Source of the DNA: Aurantiochytrium sp. KH105
Lineage: Eukaryota > Sar > Bigyra > Thraustochytrida > Thraustochytriidae
Assembly: GCA_003116975.1 (NCBI GenBank)
Contig: BGKB01000098.1
Location: 1-64,000, forward strand
DNA length: 64,000 nucleotides
Reading direction: 5' to 3'
Shown here one piece after another: positions 1 through 10,335 of this stretch. Each line of letters starts with the position of its first letter. The stretch's first letter is position 1. The notes below the pieces were generated by a model. It searched no databases and was not told the origin of the DNA. It saw only the letters and a program-made list of their open reading frames with translations. Both the position numbers and the translations under genes were made by a program.

Positions 1-236
1 GACACTCGGCTCAACGGCAAAATACAAACAAGGTGACGAGCTGCGCGTCCCAAGGACGCGGCAGCGGGCCCTGCTGGGCGTGAGCGAACTCATCCGCTCG
101 CAGGTCTCGCTCGCGCAAGAGGAAGAGCGATCCAGAAGGGGAGAGAGCACAGGGGCCAAACGGCGAGGGTCGCGCGTATTGTAACGCGCGATACCATCGA
201 CCTGCTCAGTGGCGCAGCAACAACAAGAACAACAAC

Positions 237-1961
237 ATGGCGAACGCTGTCGTGGAGGACTTGCCCGAGCTCGTGCAGAGAGCGCGCGAGAGCGCTCTCT
301 TGGGCGACTACAGCCGTGGTGAGCAGCTTCTCGACGACGCACATCGAATGGCCGAGGCACAAGTTGCCTCGTGCAAAAAAATTGCTGCGCAACGCAGGGT
401 TGATTCGGATGGGCTCGACGACGGTGATGATGACCTTTCGGCCAAAGACCGCGAGGCTCGAAGGGCACTTGCGTCCTGGGAAAACGTCTTGAGCGCCTTG
501 GCGCAGGAGAGGTCTGTGGTCTCAGGTCTGCGAGCGACTCTCGAGGGGAAATGCGCCAAAGCCGCCCCTCTGGTTACCCCAGGCTTCGGCCAAGATCGCC
601 GAAAAAATGCTCGCGGTGCTCGAGGCATTCCTAAAGATGAGTATTCCCCTGGTCGTGGCGGAAGCGGCGGTGGTGGTGGCAGCGGTAACGGTGGCGCTCA
701 CGGTGATGACGATGACCAAAACTCAAACTCTCCGCACGACACTCCGATTTGGCGTCAGGCTGCTCCGAGCAGCGCTGACCCGCAGCGACGACCCACGTCC
801 GGGAGGACAGCGAGGACACGAGGACCAGGACCGCGCAGAGTACAGCGACAGTCTACAGGATCGAATCAGCGCACACCCGGTCCTTCGGCGTCTCGACGCG
901 AAAGCGGAGCAGAGCGCGCCGGAGGCGGAGCGAGCAAGGCTCGACGAAAGCGAAGCGGAGCCAGCAAATCCACGAGCAACGAACCCACAACGTACGCCGA
1001 AGCGATGGAGGGCAGTCCTGATCTCGAGCTTATCAAACAGATTGAATCGACCATGCTTACACGCAATCCGAATGTGCGCTTTGACGAAATTGCGGGTCTT
1101 CAAGGCGCTCAGCGCGTGCTTCAAGAGGCTGTACTATATCCTCAAATCATGCCACAATATTACAAGGGTATTCGCCGACCATGGAAAGGCGTCCTTCTCT
1201 TTGGTCCCCCTGGCACAGGCAAGACGATGCTGGCCAAGGCGATCGCGTCCGAGTGCGAAACGTGTTTCTTCAATGTGGCCAGCTCCTCACTCACGTCCAA
1301 GTGGCGCGGAGAGAGTGAGAAGATGGTCAGTATTCTCTTTGATATGGCACGCTTCTATGCACCTTCGACGATCTTTATTGACGAAGTCGATTCCATAGCA
1401 TCAGCCCGTGGGTCATCGACGGAACACGAGGCGAGTCGCCGCGTCAAATCAGAGCTGCTCACGCAAATGGACGGCGTTTCCGATGAGGCGGAAAAAACGG
1501 TCATTGTGCTGGCCGCCACGAACCTGCCTTGGGACCTCGACGATGCGATTCGCCGACGTTTGGAGAAGCGCATCTATATTCCGCTCCCCGACGCAGCTGG
1601 TCGTCGCGATCTCTTCAAGCTGGCCACGCGGTCTGTGGAGCTTGAGGACAATGTCGATTTTGACGAGCTTGCGCGACTCAGTGAGGGCTATAGTGGCGCT
1701 GACATTTCCAATGTGTGCACGGAAGCCTCGATGATGCCGGTGCGACGCATCGTTGAGCGCGCAACGCGCGATGTTCGTGCCGCAGGAGGCGGACTCCGCC
1801 AGGAAATCAAGAAACTCAAGGAAATTGGCGAGTCGGCAACGTCAAGTCCTCCCGTTGCGCAGGCCGACTTTGAGGTCGCTCTCAGCAACGTGCAAAGCTC
1901 CGTCGGCGACCGCGACCTTTCCAAATATCAGACATGGATGGACACATACGGTGCACTGTAA
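237..1961 (+). CDS. KATNA1: Katanin p60-type microtubule-severing AAA ATPase
   Basis: Single-exon gene, 574 residues. Residues about 5-60 are helical and look like the MIT domain that binds microtubules or the p80 partner. Residues 60-260 are a Gly/Ser/Arg-rich linker. The AAA module follows, with Walker A GPPGTGKT near 323-330, Walker B IFIDEVDS near 379-386, sensor-1 region LAATN and an arginine-finger region RRRLEKRIYIPLP. The C-terminus, ending in YQTWMDTYGAL, is the Vps4-type helix typical of katanin p60 and spastin. Katanin hexamers pull tubulin tails through the pore and sever microtubules, for example at the spindle and ciliary base. The order GYSGADISNVCTEASMMP favours katanin over spastin, fidgetin or Vps4. 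The start ATG follows a CAACAACAAC leader. Family call is very secure; the A1 versus A-like assignment is less so. Confidence 0.93.
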   Translation: MANAVVEDLPELVQRARESALLGDYSRGEQLLDDAHRMAEAQVASCKKIAAQRRVDSDGLDDGDDDLSAKDREARRALASWENVLSALAQERSVVSGLRATLEGKCAKAAPLVTPGFGQDRRKNARGARGIPKDEYSPGRGGSGGGGGSGNGGAHGDDDDQNSNSPHDTPIWRQAAPSSADPQRRPTSGRTARTRGPGPRRVQRQSTGSNQRTPGPSASRRESGAERAGGGASKARRKRSGASKSTSNEPTTYAEAMEGSPDLELIKQIESTMLTRNPNVRFDEIAGLQGAQRVLQEAVLYPQIMPQYYKGIRRPWKGVLLFGPPGTGKTMLAKAIASECETCFFNVASSSLTSKWRGESEKMVSILFDMARFYAPSTIFIDEVDSIASARGSSTEHEASRRVKSELLTQMDGVSDEAEKTVIVLAATNLPWDLDDAIRRRLEKRIYIPLPDAAGRRDLFKLATRSVELEDNVDFDELARLSEGYSGADISNVCTEASMMPVRRIVERATRDVRAAGGGLRQEIKKLKEIGESATSSPPVAQADFEVALSNVQSSVGDRDLSKYQTWMDTYGAL

Positions 1962-2234
1962 ATTGTAACAATGACAACGCCTGTCCATGCGTGGCCTTTT
2001 TCCTCGTATGATCGATGACGAGATGGAAAAAAACGTAGAATCAACACATCGGGTTACGTCCTGCATTTTCTTGCGCTGACAGATATCTATTCTTTCTTTT
2101 CTTTTTTCCTTCTTTTTTCTTTCCCGTTTTGATTTGAGCAAATCTCCGTCGAAAATAGAGGTTGCGGTTTGTAAGGTCGGTTTGCAAGGCCGTGGAAAAG
2201 CTATGAAAAATCGCGATTGCTGCACACCTCGTCC

Positions 2235-2723
2235 TCATTTCGCTTCTTCGAGTCGAGGAGACGCTTTTTCTTTGACGACTTCCAGTGCCTCGTCCTCGAG
2301 CACACCCTGACGAAATTCATTGCATTTTGTCCACGGTTTGGCGGCCTTGACAACCTCCTCAAAGGAGATGCTGATTTGCATTTGGCCCGCCTCGGAAATG
2401 AGCCGCTCAATCGTTGCGCCGAAGACAACGCGCGAGACACGGCTCCACACGATTGCAGTCGCACACATCGGGCACGGTTCGCTGCTTGAGTAAAGCGTGC
2501 AGCCCTCCAGGTCGGCGACATCGTCTGGGAGCGCATGCTGAGCCATACGGATGGCGTTCATCTCGGCGTGACGCGTGCAATCCCGATCTTTGACGCCAGT
2601 GTTGTACGCCCTCGCCAAGACTTTGCCATTTCCATCCACAATCACGGAGCCATAAGGCCAATCGCCTTCTTTGGAAAGCTCAATAGCCTCGCGCATAAAC
2701 TTCTCGTCCAGCTCGTCACCCAT
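2235..2723 (-). CDS. Cytidine/deoxycytidylate deaminase-family protein, guanine deaminase-like
   Basis: Small zinc hydrolase of 162 residues, the normal length for bacterial-type guanine deaminase (GuaD) and nucleoside deaminases. The zinc site is intact: HAEMNA gives the His ligand and catalytic Glu, and PCPMC gives the two Cys ligands. The following segment, WSRVSRVVFGA, matches this family. The C-terminal part lacks an obvious tRNA-adenosine-deaminase signature, so guanine or another free base or nucleoside is the likelier substrate. The frame is open further upstream through Arg/Ser-rich sequence encoded by GC-rich repeats, so the ATG at 2723 starting MGDELDEKF was chosen. It is convergent with katanin. 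The family is certain; the substrate is inferred. Confidence 0.85.
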   Translation of the reverse strand: MGDELDEKFMREAIELSKEGDWPYGSVIVDGNGKVLARAYNTGVKDRDCTRHAEMNAIRMAQHALPDDVADLEGCTLYSSSEPCPMCATAIVWSRVSRVVFGATIERLISEAGQMQISISFEEVVKAAKPWTKCNEFRQGVLEDEALEVVKEKASPRLEEAK

Positions 2724-3766
2724 CCTGCTCTGCTCTGCTCTGCGCTGCGCTGCGTTCGCGAGTCGCGCTGTCGCGCTGTCGCGCTGTCGCGTTGTCACGT
2801 GTCGCGAGTCGCGTGTCGCGTGTCGCGAGACCAAAGTATTCTACTACCTCTGACGTCGATAACTCTCGATGTGTCCGAGCCTCTGCTCTTGCTTGCGCCG
2901 TGTCCGCCGTAGCCGGTCCACCGCGCCGCAAGATGTCTTCTCAACCTGGTCTGCTCCGAGTTCGCAGAAGCCCGAAAAATGTGGTCTCAGGCCTCATGCC
3001 ACCCTGCGCAACTCTTTTTTCTTTGACCTCGGCCTCGAAGAAAGAGTTGCGCAAATTTTAATGGGTTGTGCAAGCTCCAAATGTTTTGCGGTACCGCAAC
3101 AAGGTCGACGGCGAACCAGATATCCGTTCACCGACACAATCCCCAGCTCAGGCTGCAAGTGACTGAGTGAGTGAGTGAGTGGATGTGTGTGTTTCTAGCA
3201 GGCTGGGGCCGTGCGGCCCTAGCCGGATGCATTGAGGGAGAAAACCAAGCAGGCAGATTACGCTATGGTATCTAACCATCCACCAGTCAGCCGGTTGGTC
3301 GCACACGTCGACAGCGCCGCAAGACATTCTTTGCACATAATCGGCAGGCATAGAGCCATCGACCTGACCTCTGCGAGATCAATTATCGATAATCATTCGT
3401 TTATTCACCTCATCATTGCTTTGCATTTTCTTTCGAGCAGTCGGTGGCCGGCCTGTGGTGAAATTGAGAGTGATCTTCCTTTGCCCCTTGAGGGAGAGAG
3501 AGAGAAACACGGCTAGCGAGGTGAGCGCACAAATTCTGACGCGACAGAAACCAAGTCCTACCAGACGATTGAGAAGCACCCAAGTCGCCAGACCAAGGCA
3601 ACTCAGAGCAAGTCAAAACAAAACAAGGCCAGACCCGGCGATCGCACGCACGAGTGGTGTCGCGATAGATGCGCGTGCGCTGCCCGCGTGCCTCAGCCTA
3701 CGAGTGCGGCGCGGCTGCAGGCACCAACCCTTCTCGGCTCGCACGGCACGCGAGCCGACTGAGATA
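2724..3766. other. Divergent intergenic region with low-complexity tracts
   Basis: About 1 kb between the divergent deaminase-like gene (-) and LRRC9-like gene (+), presumably holding both promoters and leaders. It contains GCTCT/GCGCT repeats at about 2730-2830 and a GAGT repeat at about 3164-3181. A frame upstream of the LRRC9 start is open from about 3416, but it encodes Arg-rich sequence unlike the conserved protein. One short ORF with an acylation motif is listed separately. Confidence 0.5.
3061..3162 (+). CDS. Possible short dually acylated protein or first exon (MGCASSK)
   Basis: A 33-codon ORF begins MGCASSKCF. Gly2, Cys3 and Ser6 match the classical N-myristoylation plus palmitoylation signature. 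The stop codon overlaps a possible donor, AA then GTGACTGAG, followed by a GAGT repeat and an acceptor-like TTTCTAG at about 3192-3198. It could therefore be a short protein or the first exon of a spliced transcript. The rest, rich in Arg and Pro, is not recognised. No homologue is known to me, so chance is a serious alternative. Confidence 0.22.
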   Translation: MGCASSKCFAVPQQGRRRTRYPFTDTIPSSGCK

Positions 3767-6700
3767 ATGCAGAACGTGGAAGACGTCGAGCACACGGTGG
3801 CGCAGGTCTGCACATTCAACAACCTTCGTTTGCCTGGAGAGCGTGCCGACAGTGATGGCGGGACGAACGAACATGCTCGCAGGAGGGCGAGGATGGAGGT
3901 GTACGCAGACGTGAAGGAGCTCGAAGTGTTCCAGCTCGCCGATCTCTACACCATGCGTTTCACAGCCCGATTTCCAGACCTTGTAGAGCTGCGCGTCATG
4001 AGTCAGAGTGGAGTGCAAGAGCTACGCGGCATTGGATCCTGTGTCTTACTGGAAAAGCTTTGGGTCACGAACTGCGGACTACGTAGATTAGGTACTGAGA
4101 TTGGAAACTGTGCGCGTCTCATTTCCATCGACGTCTCTAACAACGAGCTCACGCGCATTCGTGAGCTCGAAACCTTGCGCGATCTCCGCAAACTTTGGGT
4201 CAACGAGAATCAACTCACCTCCTTGGAGGACGTGAGCAAGCTCGAGACGCTCGAGGAGCTTTGGGCTGCTCGGAACTTTATTTCGGAAATCGGCACGTCC
4301 CTCGACAAACTTCATTTGTTACGCGAACTCAATCTGGCCGAGAATGAGCTCCGCACATTCAAGGAGGTGCTCAATCTTGCGCGTCTTCCCAAACTCGACC
4401 AACTCACCCTCAACGATCCTCACTTTGGCAGCAATCCAGTGTGTCTGCTCAGCAACTACCGTACCTACATACTTTGCCACCTGCGATCTCTGAATAGCTT
4501 TGATGGAAGCCGCATCGACGAAGAAATCAAGCTTGTCACAGACGCCACCTTTTACAAAAAGCGCATGTATTACAACATGCGCATCAAAACGCTCAAGCGA
4601 AACATGACAAATGTTCTGCGAAAGGCCAAGGACATGGCTGGAGCCAGCGAGAGTCGCATCAACATGAGCCTGAGTGTCCTTGTGCGCCAACGGAAGCAAG
4701 TGCAACGCGAACTCGATGAACTGCGCATCTATGGCGAGCGCCGAGGCGCCTCGCGAGATAGCGTGGATGCCGCAACCGTCAAGCAACTCGAAAATAAGCA
4801 GCTCGCGCTTGATGCCTGCGTTGCAGGTCGGCGTGCGCAAGTTGCCGCCATTGCGGACGCGCAGATCCAGCTTGGCAAAAACGTACAGCAGATTGGTGCC
4901 AAGGCCATCGACTACCTGAACCTGGAGCTTGAGAGCGGAGGCAATCTTCGTCTCGTCGAGGGTAAGCCCGGCACTGATTCCTTCGTTGACTGGGTTTGCG
5001 ACTTCTGCCGCGACGCAGTGGACGCGACGGCGTACAAGGCTCTTGGTCTCAAAGGTGTCGAGCCGGAGCAAGTTCTTCGTGTGCATAACAAGAGCCTCAA
5101 GGTTCTCTTTGAGCAGCGTGTCGCGCAAATTACAGAAGGCTCAGGGATCTCAAACGTCCCCATTGAGTACGCGTTCTTTGTTGTTGACAAGGACGGCCCT
5201 GTCTCCAGCGATGAGATTGCCGCAGGAGGATTTCCGGACCCAGCCACCTTTTTGGCCGGTACTGGACACGCTGCCATTCCTTTGCGTAATTTTCTCGACT
5301 CAAGAGAGCTGCGAGGAAGACGCACTGGACTTCCGTCGACGAATGAGTTCTCAATCGTGGTCGCGCAAGTTTTTCCGGGCCGGCATGCCAGCAGAGACGA
5401 AGCGTGCGCTCTCGTGGCATCCAAGCAAGCCGTGGAAGCCCAGATCCCGCTCCGTAAACGTACCCATGCGCAAATCATTGTTCCCCCGCACCGCGAAGCG
5501 CGTAAGCAGATCTACGAGGAAAGGCTCTGGGGCTCCCAGGATGCTGGAAGCGCCATGTTTCTGCCAGAGAGCGTGGGGGCCAACACGGTGTTGCCCACTC
5601 GCTTTCGCGGATTTCATGTTTTGGTCGACGAAGCTCCGTCGACCTCTGGAGACCAAAACGAAGTCGGCGCGCAGTCTTCCAAACGTACGCCAGACCAAAG
5701 CTCAGTGCACAAACGCAAAGAGTACCTTGTCTTTGACAAACGACTGGTGTTGCCCGAGTTCATTGTGCGTCTTCGTTGTGTGCCAGAGGAATGCTTGAGT
5801 GTTCGTCAGTGTTCAATGCCTGGTATCGATTCCACCTCCACGTGCCGTACACCATCGACTGTGGAGGCAAGCGAAGTTGATTTGAGCGGGGACGTGGGTC
5901 CACTGCTCGAGCCACTCGTGGAGTTCCTGAATCAATTGCCTCGTTTTGAGATTATGCATGGCACCACCGCAAAGCGCTGTGAACAAGTCATGGCCATGTT
6001 GCCTCGCGTACGCGCTCGTGAAACACTTGCGGAAATGTCGGAACTCGTTGTCCTCAACTGGACATGCCAGCCAAGCCTGTCGCAGCTCACCTATCTCAAT
6101 CTGCACGGTAACAATGTGCGGGAGATTCGAGGCTTGGCAACGTGCAAATCGCTAAAGACCCTCATTCTCTCCTTTAACGAGCTCCAAGAGATTCAAGGTC
6201 TCGACACGAATGTAGAGCTCGTGCATTTGGATCTTGGATACAACGCAATACGCTTCATCAGTGGGCTCGATGCTCTCTGCAAGCTACAGAACTTGGAGCT
6301 TAACAACAACCTCATCCATCGCCTTGGGGATATTATTGCCATGCGACAGCGGTTCCCGGCTTTGGACAAGCTCGATCTTAGCAGCAACGCAGTTTGCGAG
6401 GCACCTCTGTACACGAAACGCTGCCTCGAGACCTTTCCGCTGCTTACCAAGCTGGACGGAAGGGCAGTGACGGATCGAGATCGTCTCCTCGAGGCGGCAC
6501 GCATCGTCGTGTTGGACGACGACACCCTTGCCCAGTTTGCGCGGCGCCTGGCTCCCTCGATAACGGCCAGCTCACTGAAAGAGGTCGAAAAGATCGAGAT
6601 TACCAAGGCGCACCTTCCGGACCTCGTGGGTATCGACAAGCTGACGTCCCTCCGAAGCGTCTCTCTTGCGGGCAACGATTTGGTATCAGTGGAGTGTCTT

Positions 6701-8665
6701 GCACATTGCCAGCTGCTCGAAGAGGTGAATCTTGAGGAGAATCGCATTTCCAAGCTGGACGGCTTGCAAGAGTGCAAATTCTTGAAAAAGCTCGATCTAG
6801 GCAAGAACCGCATAACGCGCATTAGCGGCCTGGAAGGGCTGACGAACTTGGCGCAGCTCAGCCTCGAGGACAACGACATTCGAACTTTGTCGGGCCTGTC
6901 GCGACTCACGGGTCTCATGGAGCTGTACATTGGTAACAATAAGATCGAAGGTCTGCGCGAGCTGCAGCAGCTCCGAGGGTTGCCGCGTCTGCTCATTCTG
7001 GATACATTGGGGAACCCAGTCTCGCGGGAGTCTGCGTACCGCTTGTATGTTGTCTTTTATCTGAAAAAGCTCAAAGTGCTTGATGGCGTGGGTATTGAGC
7101 GCACCGAGGTTGCAGCTGCACGTGAGCGCTTTGCAGGAAGGCTCTCGTTAGAATTTCTTACGGACCAGGTGGGTCACCGGTTTTACGAACAAGTACACGA
7201 ACTGGATCTTTCGCAGAGCAAGTTACGTGACATCGAAAAGGGCTGTCTCACGGGAGAGCATTTTCCGAACCTTTGCTCTCTTGATCTCGGCGCAAACACG
7301 CTAGTCTCGGTGAACTCGATCCGAGGACTGGGGTCGCTCACCGTGTTGCAGCTGTCGAGAAACCGCCTCACGGGACTTGGCGCCAAGGTCCTTGCATCCC
7401 TTCCCCGGCTGCAACATCTCGAGCTCGGTCAGAACCGAATCGAAAGCATAAAAGACCTTCATTTGGGCAAATGCAAGGAACTGAGGGTGTTGCGTCTGGA
7501 TGGGAATGAAATCTCAGTCGTGGACGGCCTCGAGGGTTGTACAGGGCTACGTGAACTGGATCTGAGCAAGAACAAATTTCGTTCGATGGAGTCCTTTGAA
7601 CGCGAAGTGCCTGCGTTGGCAAATCTTCGGTGCTTACACATGGAAGACAATGGCTTGCGAAGTTTGGGAGATCTCAAGCAATGTGTCAAGCTTCATTCGC
7701 TGCACCTCAACAGCAATCGTTTGCTTGATCTCGACGAGCTCGACAGACTCATGTGCATTCCCTTTTTGCTCGAACTCTCGGTAGCAGGCAATCCTGTGGC
7801 GCGCAAGAAAATGTACCGCTCCAGAGTTGTTTTTGGTATGGTGGCACTCAAGTTTCTTGACGGAAAGGAGATCACCAACGAGGAGCGGCTGCGGACCGAT
7901 GCACTTCTAAGTCAAGGGGGCCCAGAGTCCTTGGACCCGATTGCTAGCTCATACCAAGATCCCGGCCTCGCGCTTCCGGCCAGCTCGAATCCTGACTCAA
8001 GAGAGCGGGCCAGTGGCTTCAATCTTGGTGCTTTGACCGTGACAGGCAAGGTCCCGGCCAAAGCGCCAGTCTTTGGTGTGTGCGGACGAGGTGGGTTTGC
8101 AAGTGGCAAGGGTGGCCTGAATGGGAGTAGCGGCGGCGGCAGCAGCGCGGAAAGTGAAGCTGGCGTTGCGAAAAGTCCGGCAAGACGCGGAAGGACCCTG
8201 GAGATCGCGGGTTCTGGGTCTCGGCGCACCTCGTCCTCGCGGATCCGCATTCCTGTATCGCGCAAGCCGGCGGAAGACCTCAATCTAATTGTAAACAACT
8301 CGAACCAAACGCAACGGAAAGTTGCTCGAGGACCTGGTCATCCGGAAGACCGTGTGCGTCTTCCGCGCGTAAGCCCTGACGGCCAGTCTCCAAATGGCAC
8401 GCCTGTCGGCAAGGAGACGCAGGCAACGCATCCTCGGGCTTCCTCGTCTGCTTCGTCAAACTCGTCCATGTCTTCGTCTTCTTATTCTTCTCCGACGAGT
8501 ACTGCACAGACACCGCAATCGAGTACGGGACCGGCGGAAGACGCGGGTCTCACCGAATTTCAAAAGCTGTTTGCGAATACCCACAACCACAAGGCCATCT
8601 GGCAGACGCCGCCGGAGCGTTCGCGCAGTGGGAGACGCTCCTTTGTACAGGCCGTTCGTCGCTGA
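3767..8665 (+). CDS. LRRC9: LRRC9-like leucine-rich repeat protein
   Basis: Intronless, 1632 residues from ATG 3767. The frame is open upstream, but conserved sequence begins here with MQNVEDVEHTVAQVC. There are two long SDS22-type leucine-rich-repeat blocks: N-terminal, about residues 50-240, and C-terminal, from about 770 to 1380 with many LxxLxLxxNxI units. Between them is a non-LRR region with a helical part and a globular part. The cap after the first block (NPVCLLSNYRTYILCHL, then YYNMRIKTLKR) closely resembles animal LRRC9 as I recall it. The last ~250 residues are Ser/Gly-rich and unstructured. LRRC9 is a poorly characterised protein of ciliated eukaryotes, so a flagellar role fits but is inferred. 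It is longer than the human protein of about 1450 residues, mainly because of the tail. Confidence 0.85.
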   Translation: MQNVEDVEHTVAQVCTFNNLRLPGERADSDGGTNEHARRRARMEVYADVKELEVFQLADLYTMRFTARFPDLVELRVMSQSGVQELRGIGSCVLLEKLWVTNCGLRRLGTEIGNCARLISIDVSNNELTRIRELETLRDLRKLWVNENQLTSLEDVSKLETLEELWAARNFISEIGTSLDKLHLLRELNLAENELRTFKEVLNLARLPKLDQLTLNDPHFGSNPVCLLSNYRTYILCHLRSLNSFDGSRIDEEIKLVTDATFYKKRMYYNMRIKTLKRNMTNVLRKAKDMAGASESRINMSLSVLVRQRKQVQRELDELRIYGERRGASRDSVDAATVKQLENKQLALDACVAGRRAQVAAIADAQIQLGKNVQQIGAKAIDYLNLELESGGNLRLVEGKPGTDSFVDWVCDFCRDAVDATAYKALGLKGVEPEQVLRVHNKSLKVLFEQRVAQITEGSGISNVPIEYAFFVVDKDGPVSSDEIAAGGFPDPATFLAGTGHAAIPLRNFLDSRELRGRRTGLPSTNEFSIVVAQVFPGRHASRDEACALVASKQAVEAQIPLRKRTHAQIIVPPHREARKQIYEERLWGSQDAGSAMFLPESVGANTVLPTRFRGFHVLVDEAPSTSGDQNEVGAQSSKRTPDQSSVHKRKEYLVFDKRLVLPEFIVRLRCVPEECLSVRQCSMPGIDSTSTCRTPSTVEASEVDLSGDVGPLLEPLVEFLNQLPRFEIMHGTTAKRCEQVMAMLPRVRARETLAEMSELVVLNWTCQPSLSQLTYLNLHGNNVREIRGLATCKSLKTLILSFNELQEIQGLDTNVELVHLDLGYNAIRFISGLDALCKLQNLELNNNLIHRLGDIIAMRQRFPALDKLDLSSNAVCEAPLYTKRCLETFPLLTKLDGRAVTDRDRLLEAARIVVLDDDTLAQFARRLAPSITASSLKEVEKIEITKAHLPDLVGIDKLTSLRSVSLAGNDLVSVECLAHCQLLEEVNLEENRISKLDGLQECKFLKKLDLGKNRITRISGLEGLTNLAQLSLEDNDIRTLSGLSRLTGLMELYIGNNKIEGLRELQQLRGLPRLLILDTLGNPVSRESAYRLYVVFYLKKLKVLDGVGIERTEVAAARERFAGRLSLEFLTDQVGHRFYEQVHELDLSQSKLRDIEKGCLTGEHFPNLCSLDLGANTLVSVNSIRGLGSLTVLQLSRNRLTGLGAKVLASLPRLQHLELGQNRIESIKDLHLGKCKELRVLRLDGNEISVVDGLEGCTGLRELDLSKNKFRSMESFEREVPALANLRCLHMEDNGLRSLGDLKQCVKLHSLHLNSNRLLDLDELDRLMCIPFLLELSVAGNPVARKKMYRSRVVFGMVALKFLDGKEITNEERLRTDALLSQGGPESLDPIASSYQDPGLALPASSNPDSRERASGFNLGALTVTGKVPAKAPVFGVCGRGGFASGKGGLNGSSGGGSSAESEAGVAKSPARRGRTLEIAGSGSRRTSSSRIRIPVSRKPAEDLNLIVNNSNQTQRKVARGPGHPEDRVRLPRVSPDGQSPNGTPVGKETQATHPRASSSASSNSSMSSSSYSSPTSTAQTPQSSTGPAEDAGLTEFQKLFANTHNHKAIWQTPPERSRSGRRSFVQAVRR

Positions 8666-8874
8666 TTAAGTGGAAGTCCGCAACACTTCAGATCTCTGTG
8701 AATTGCATGCTATAAATAGAATTGGAAAAGAAGAGGATTTCTTGATGAACTTGTTTGTCTTCATTAATTTTAAAAAAAAAAAAACTTGCTTTCGGGCACG
8801 GGTTCCTTGTGCGGATGGGATGACTGACGCACTAGAAGGAGACGCGCTGCGTTGCACTGCACATGACAATTGAA

Positions 8875-9771
8875 TCAACTGAAAAACTTGTTCGTGCCCG
8901 TGATGCGCAAGGCCACCTGCTGGGCCTCTGGAATCTCGACAGTGATAGGATCTTCGAGCGCGGCGCTCTGCGCAACCCATTCGAAAGTCCACCCGAACTC
9001 TTCGGCAGCCTCAAGAAGCGCCTTCCACTCGTGCTCTTCAAAGCCTGGATAGTTGATGAGTTCGTCAAAAACAAGAAGCGTCCCAGGGACAATTCTCGGC
9101 GCAAGCTGGCGCAAGGTATATATCGTAGCCGAGTACAAGTCGGCATCAAGATGAGCTACAGCAACCTTTTGGTCTTCGGCTCCGTCGTGTTTTGCCAAAA
9201 AGGGCTCGAGGGAATCCTGGAAGAGACCCTTGACGAGAGTGACGTTGTCGGCAACCTTGGGGAACTTGCCTTTGCAATCAAAGGTACCTTTGTCAAATTT
9301 ATCTCGCCAGCTTTCGGGGAGGCCCTCGAATGTGTCGAATCCATAGACGGTGCGCCCGGGCGGCGCGTGGCGCGCCATAAGGTTAATGGTTTTGCCGGAG
9401 AAGACGCCGAATTCGAGCCACAGGCCCTCCAAGGGCTTGCCGCGCGAGCAGGCCCACTCGAGCGGAATCTTGGCAATACGGTCGCGCGAGGGACGTTTGA
9501 GATCGAGACGCCACGCTTTGTCTGCGCGCGCCTTGAAGCCGCCCGGCGCGTCGTCGATCTCACCTTCGTCCTCGCTCAGCTCGCCCTCCTCCTTTTCGTC
9601 CTCGTCGTCGTTCGCGCTAATGGTGCCCGCGGCTACTGCCGCGGCGGCTGCGCCATCTCCGCTGTGCGAGTCTATGGCCACAACCTTGGTTTCGTCATCG
9701 GCCTCACCGCCTCGTGCGCGCTTCGTGGTTTCGCCCTCGCCCTCGGCCTCGCTCTCGCCCTCGCGCTTCAT
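8875..9771 (-). CDS. TylF/MycF-type class I SAM-dependent methyltransferase
   Basis: 298 residues from ATG 9771. The first ~90 residues are acidic and Lys/Glu-rich (nuclear-type or disordered). The globular domain then matches the macrocin O-methyltransferase (TylF) family: LEFGVFSGKTINLMA is the SAM-binding motif, YGFDTFEGLPESW is the family hallmark, and VAHLDADLYSATIYTL supplies the acidic metal/substrate site. VFDEL and the WKALLEAAEEFGWTFEW tail complete the fold. Relatives methylate sugars or small molecules with Mg2+; the substrate here is unknown. The frame runs on to 9894, but that stretch is Cys/Arg-rich and likely leader, so 9771 was preferred. It is convergent with LRRC9-like, 209 bases apart. 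Confidence 0.82.
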   Translation of the reverse strand: MKREGESEAEGEGETTKRARGGEADDETKVVAIDSHSGDGAAAAAVAAGTISANDDEDEKEEGELSEDEGEIDDAPGGFKARADKAWRLDLKRPSRDRIAKIPLEWACSRGKPLEGLWLEFGVFSGKTINLMARHAPPGRTVYGFDTFEGLPESWRDKFDKGTFDCKGKFPKVADNVTLVKGLFQDSLEPFLAKHDGAEDQKVAVAHLDADLYSATIYTLRQLAPRIVPGTLLVFDELINYPGFEEHEWKALLEAAEEFGWTFEWVAQSAALEDPITVEIPEAQQVALRITGTNKFFS

Positions 9772-9893
9772 GATCTTCGCAGAGTGCGATTTGCCGTCGT
9801 GGCGAAAATTGTGCGCAAAGACGACTGCAAGACGTCCTTCATCATCAGCGCCAGAACACCGGCTACAGACCACTTTTGCGCTGCGTTGCCACA

Positions 9894-10022
9894 ATGAGTG
9901 TAGAAAATCGCCAGGCGGACTTGCAGGTGAACATGCTCACCAGCCGGGAGCTCGAATCCGCTGCAAAGAGAGCATCATCTGCGGAACTCCACACGCAGCG
10001 CTTATCTCGTCGCTTAGCATAA
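9894..10022 (+). CDS. Possible 42-residue ORF divergent from the TylF-like gene
   Basis: The ATG at 9894 opens a helical, coiled-coil-like peptide beginning MSVENRQADLQ and ending RLSRRLA. It lies divergent from the methyltransferase, about 120 bases upstream of its start, so it could be the first exon of a gene using a shared promoter. The only in-frame donor-like site (CAG then GTGAAC) is weak. A downstream open stretch near 10100-10235, ending EEAAIAVLAPGD, could be a later exon, but no clean splice joins them. No family recognised. Confidence 0.18.
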   Translation: MSVENRQADLQVNMLTSRELESAAKRASSAELHTQRLSRRLA

Positions 10023-10335
10023 CGGCAAATCCGAACGAGAAGGAATGACCTTGCATGGAAAACGAAACGAAAATGTGTCCACTGAAAGACTTGAGAACGA
10101 ATCTTCAAGTGACGTGCGATGGTGGATCAAGGCACAACCAAACGTTGAGCTACGCAAGGCACAAAAGCAAAAGAAAAGGCGAGCGCAACTTCGACGAGGA
10201 GGCTGCAATTGCGGTACTTGCGCCCGGAGACTGACTGGCTTTGTTCGCTTTGGGAGAATACTGTATTTTGGAACACAAGTGTGAGATATGTTTAGGGGCA
10301 ATGCGACCTTTGCTTTCGACGTCGTCCCAGCACAA

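Noticed and set aside
3416-3766. Extension of the LRRC9-like protein by 117 residues
   Set aside because: Arg/Thr/Ser-rich leader sequence with a non-ATG beginning; conserved-looking sequence starts at ATG 3767.
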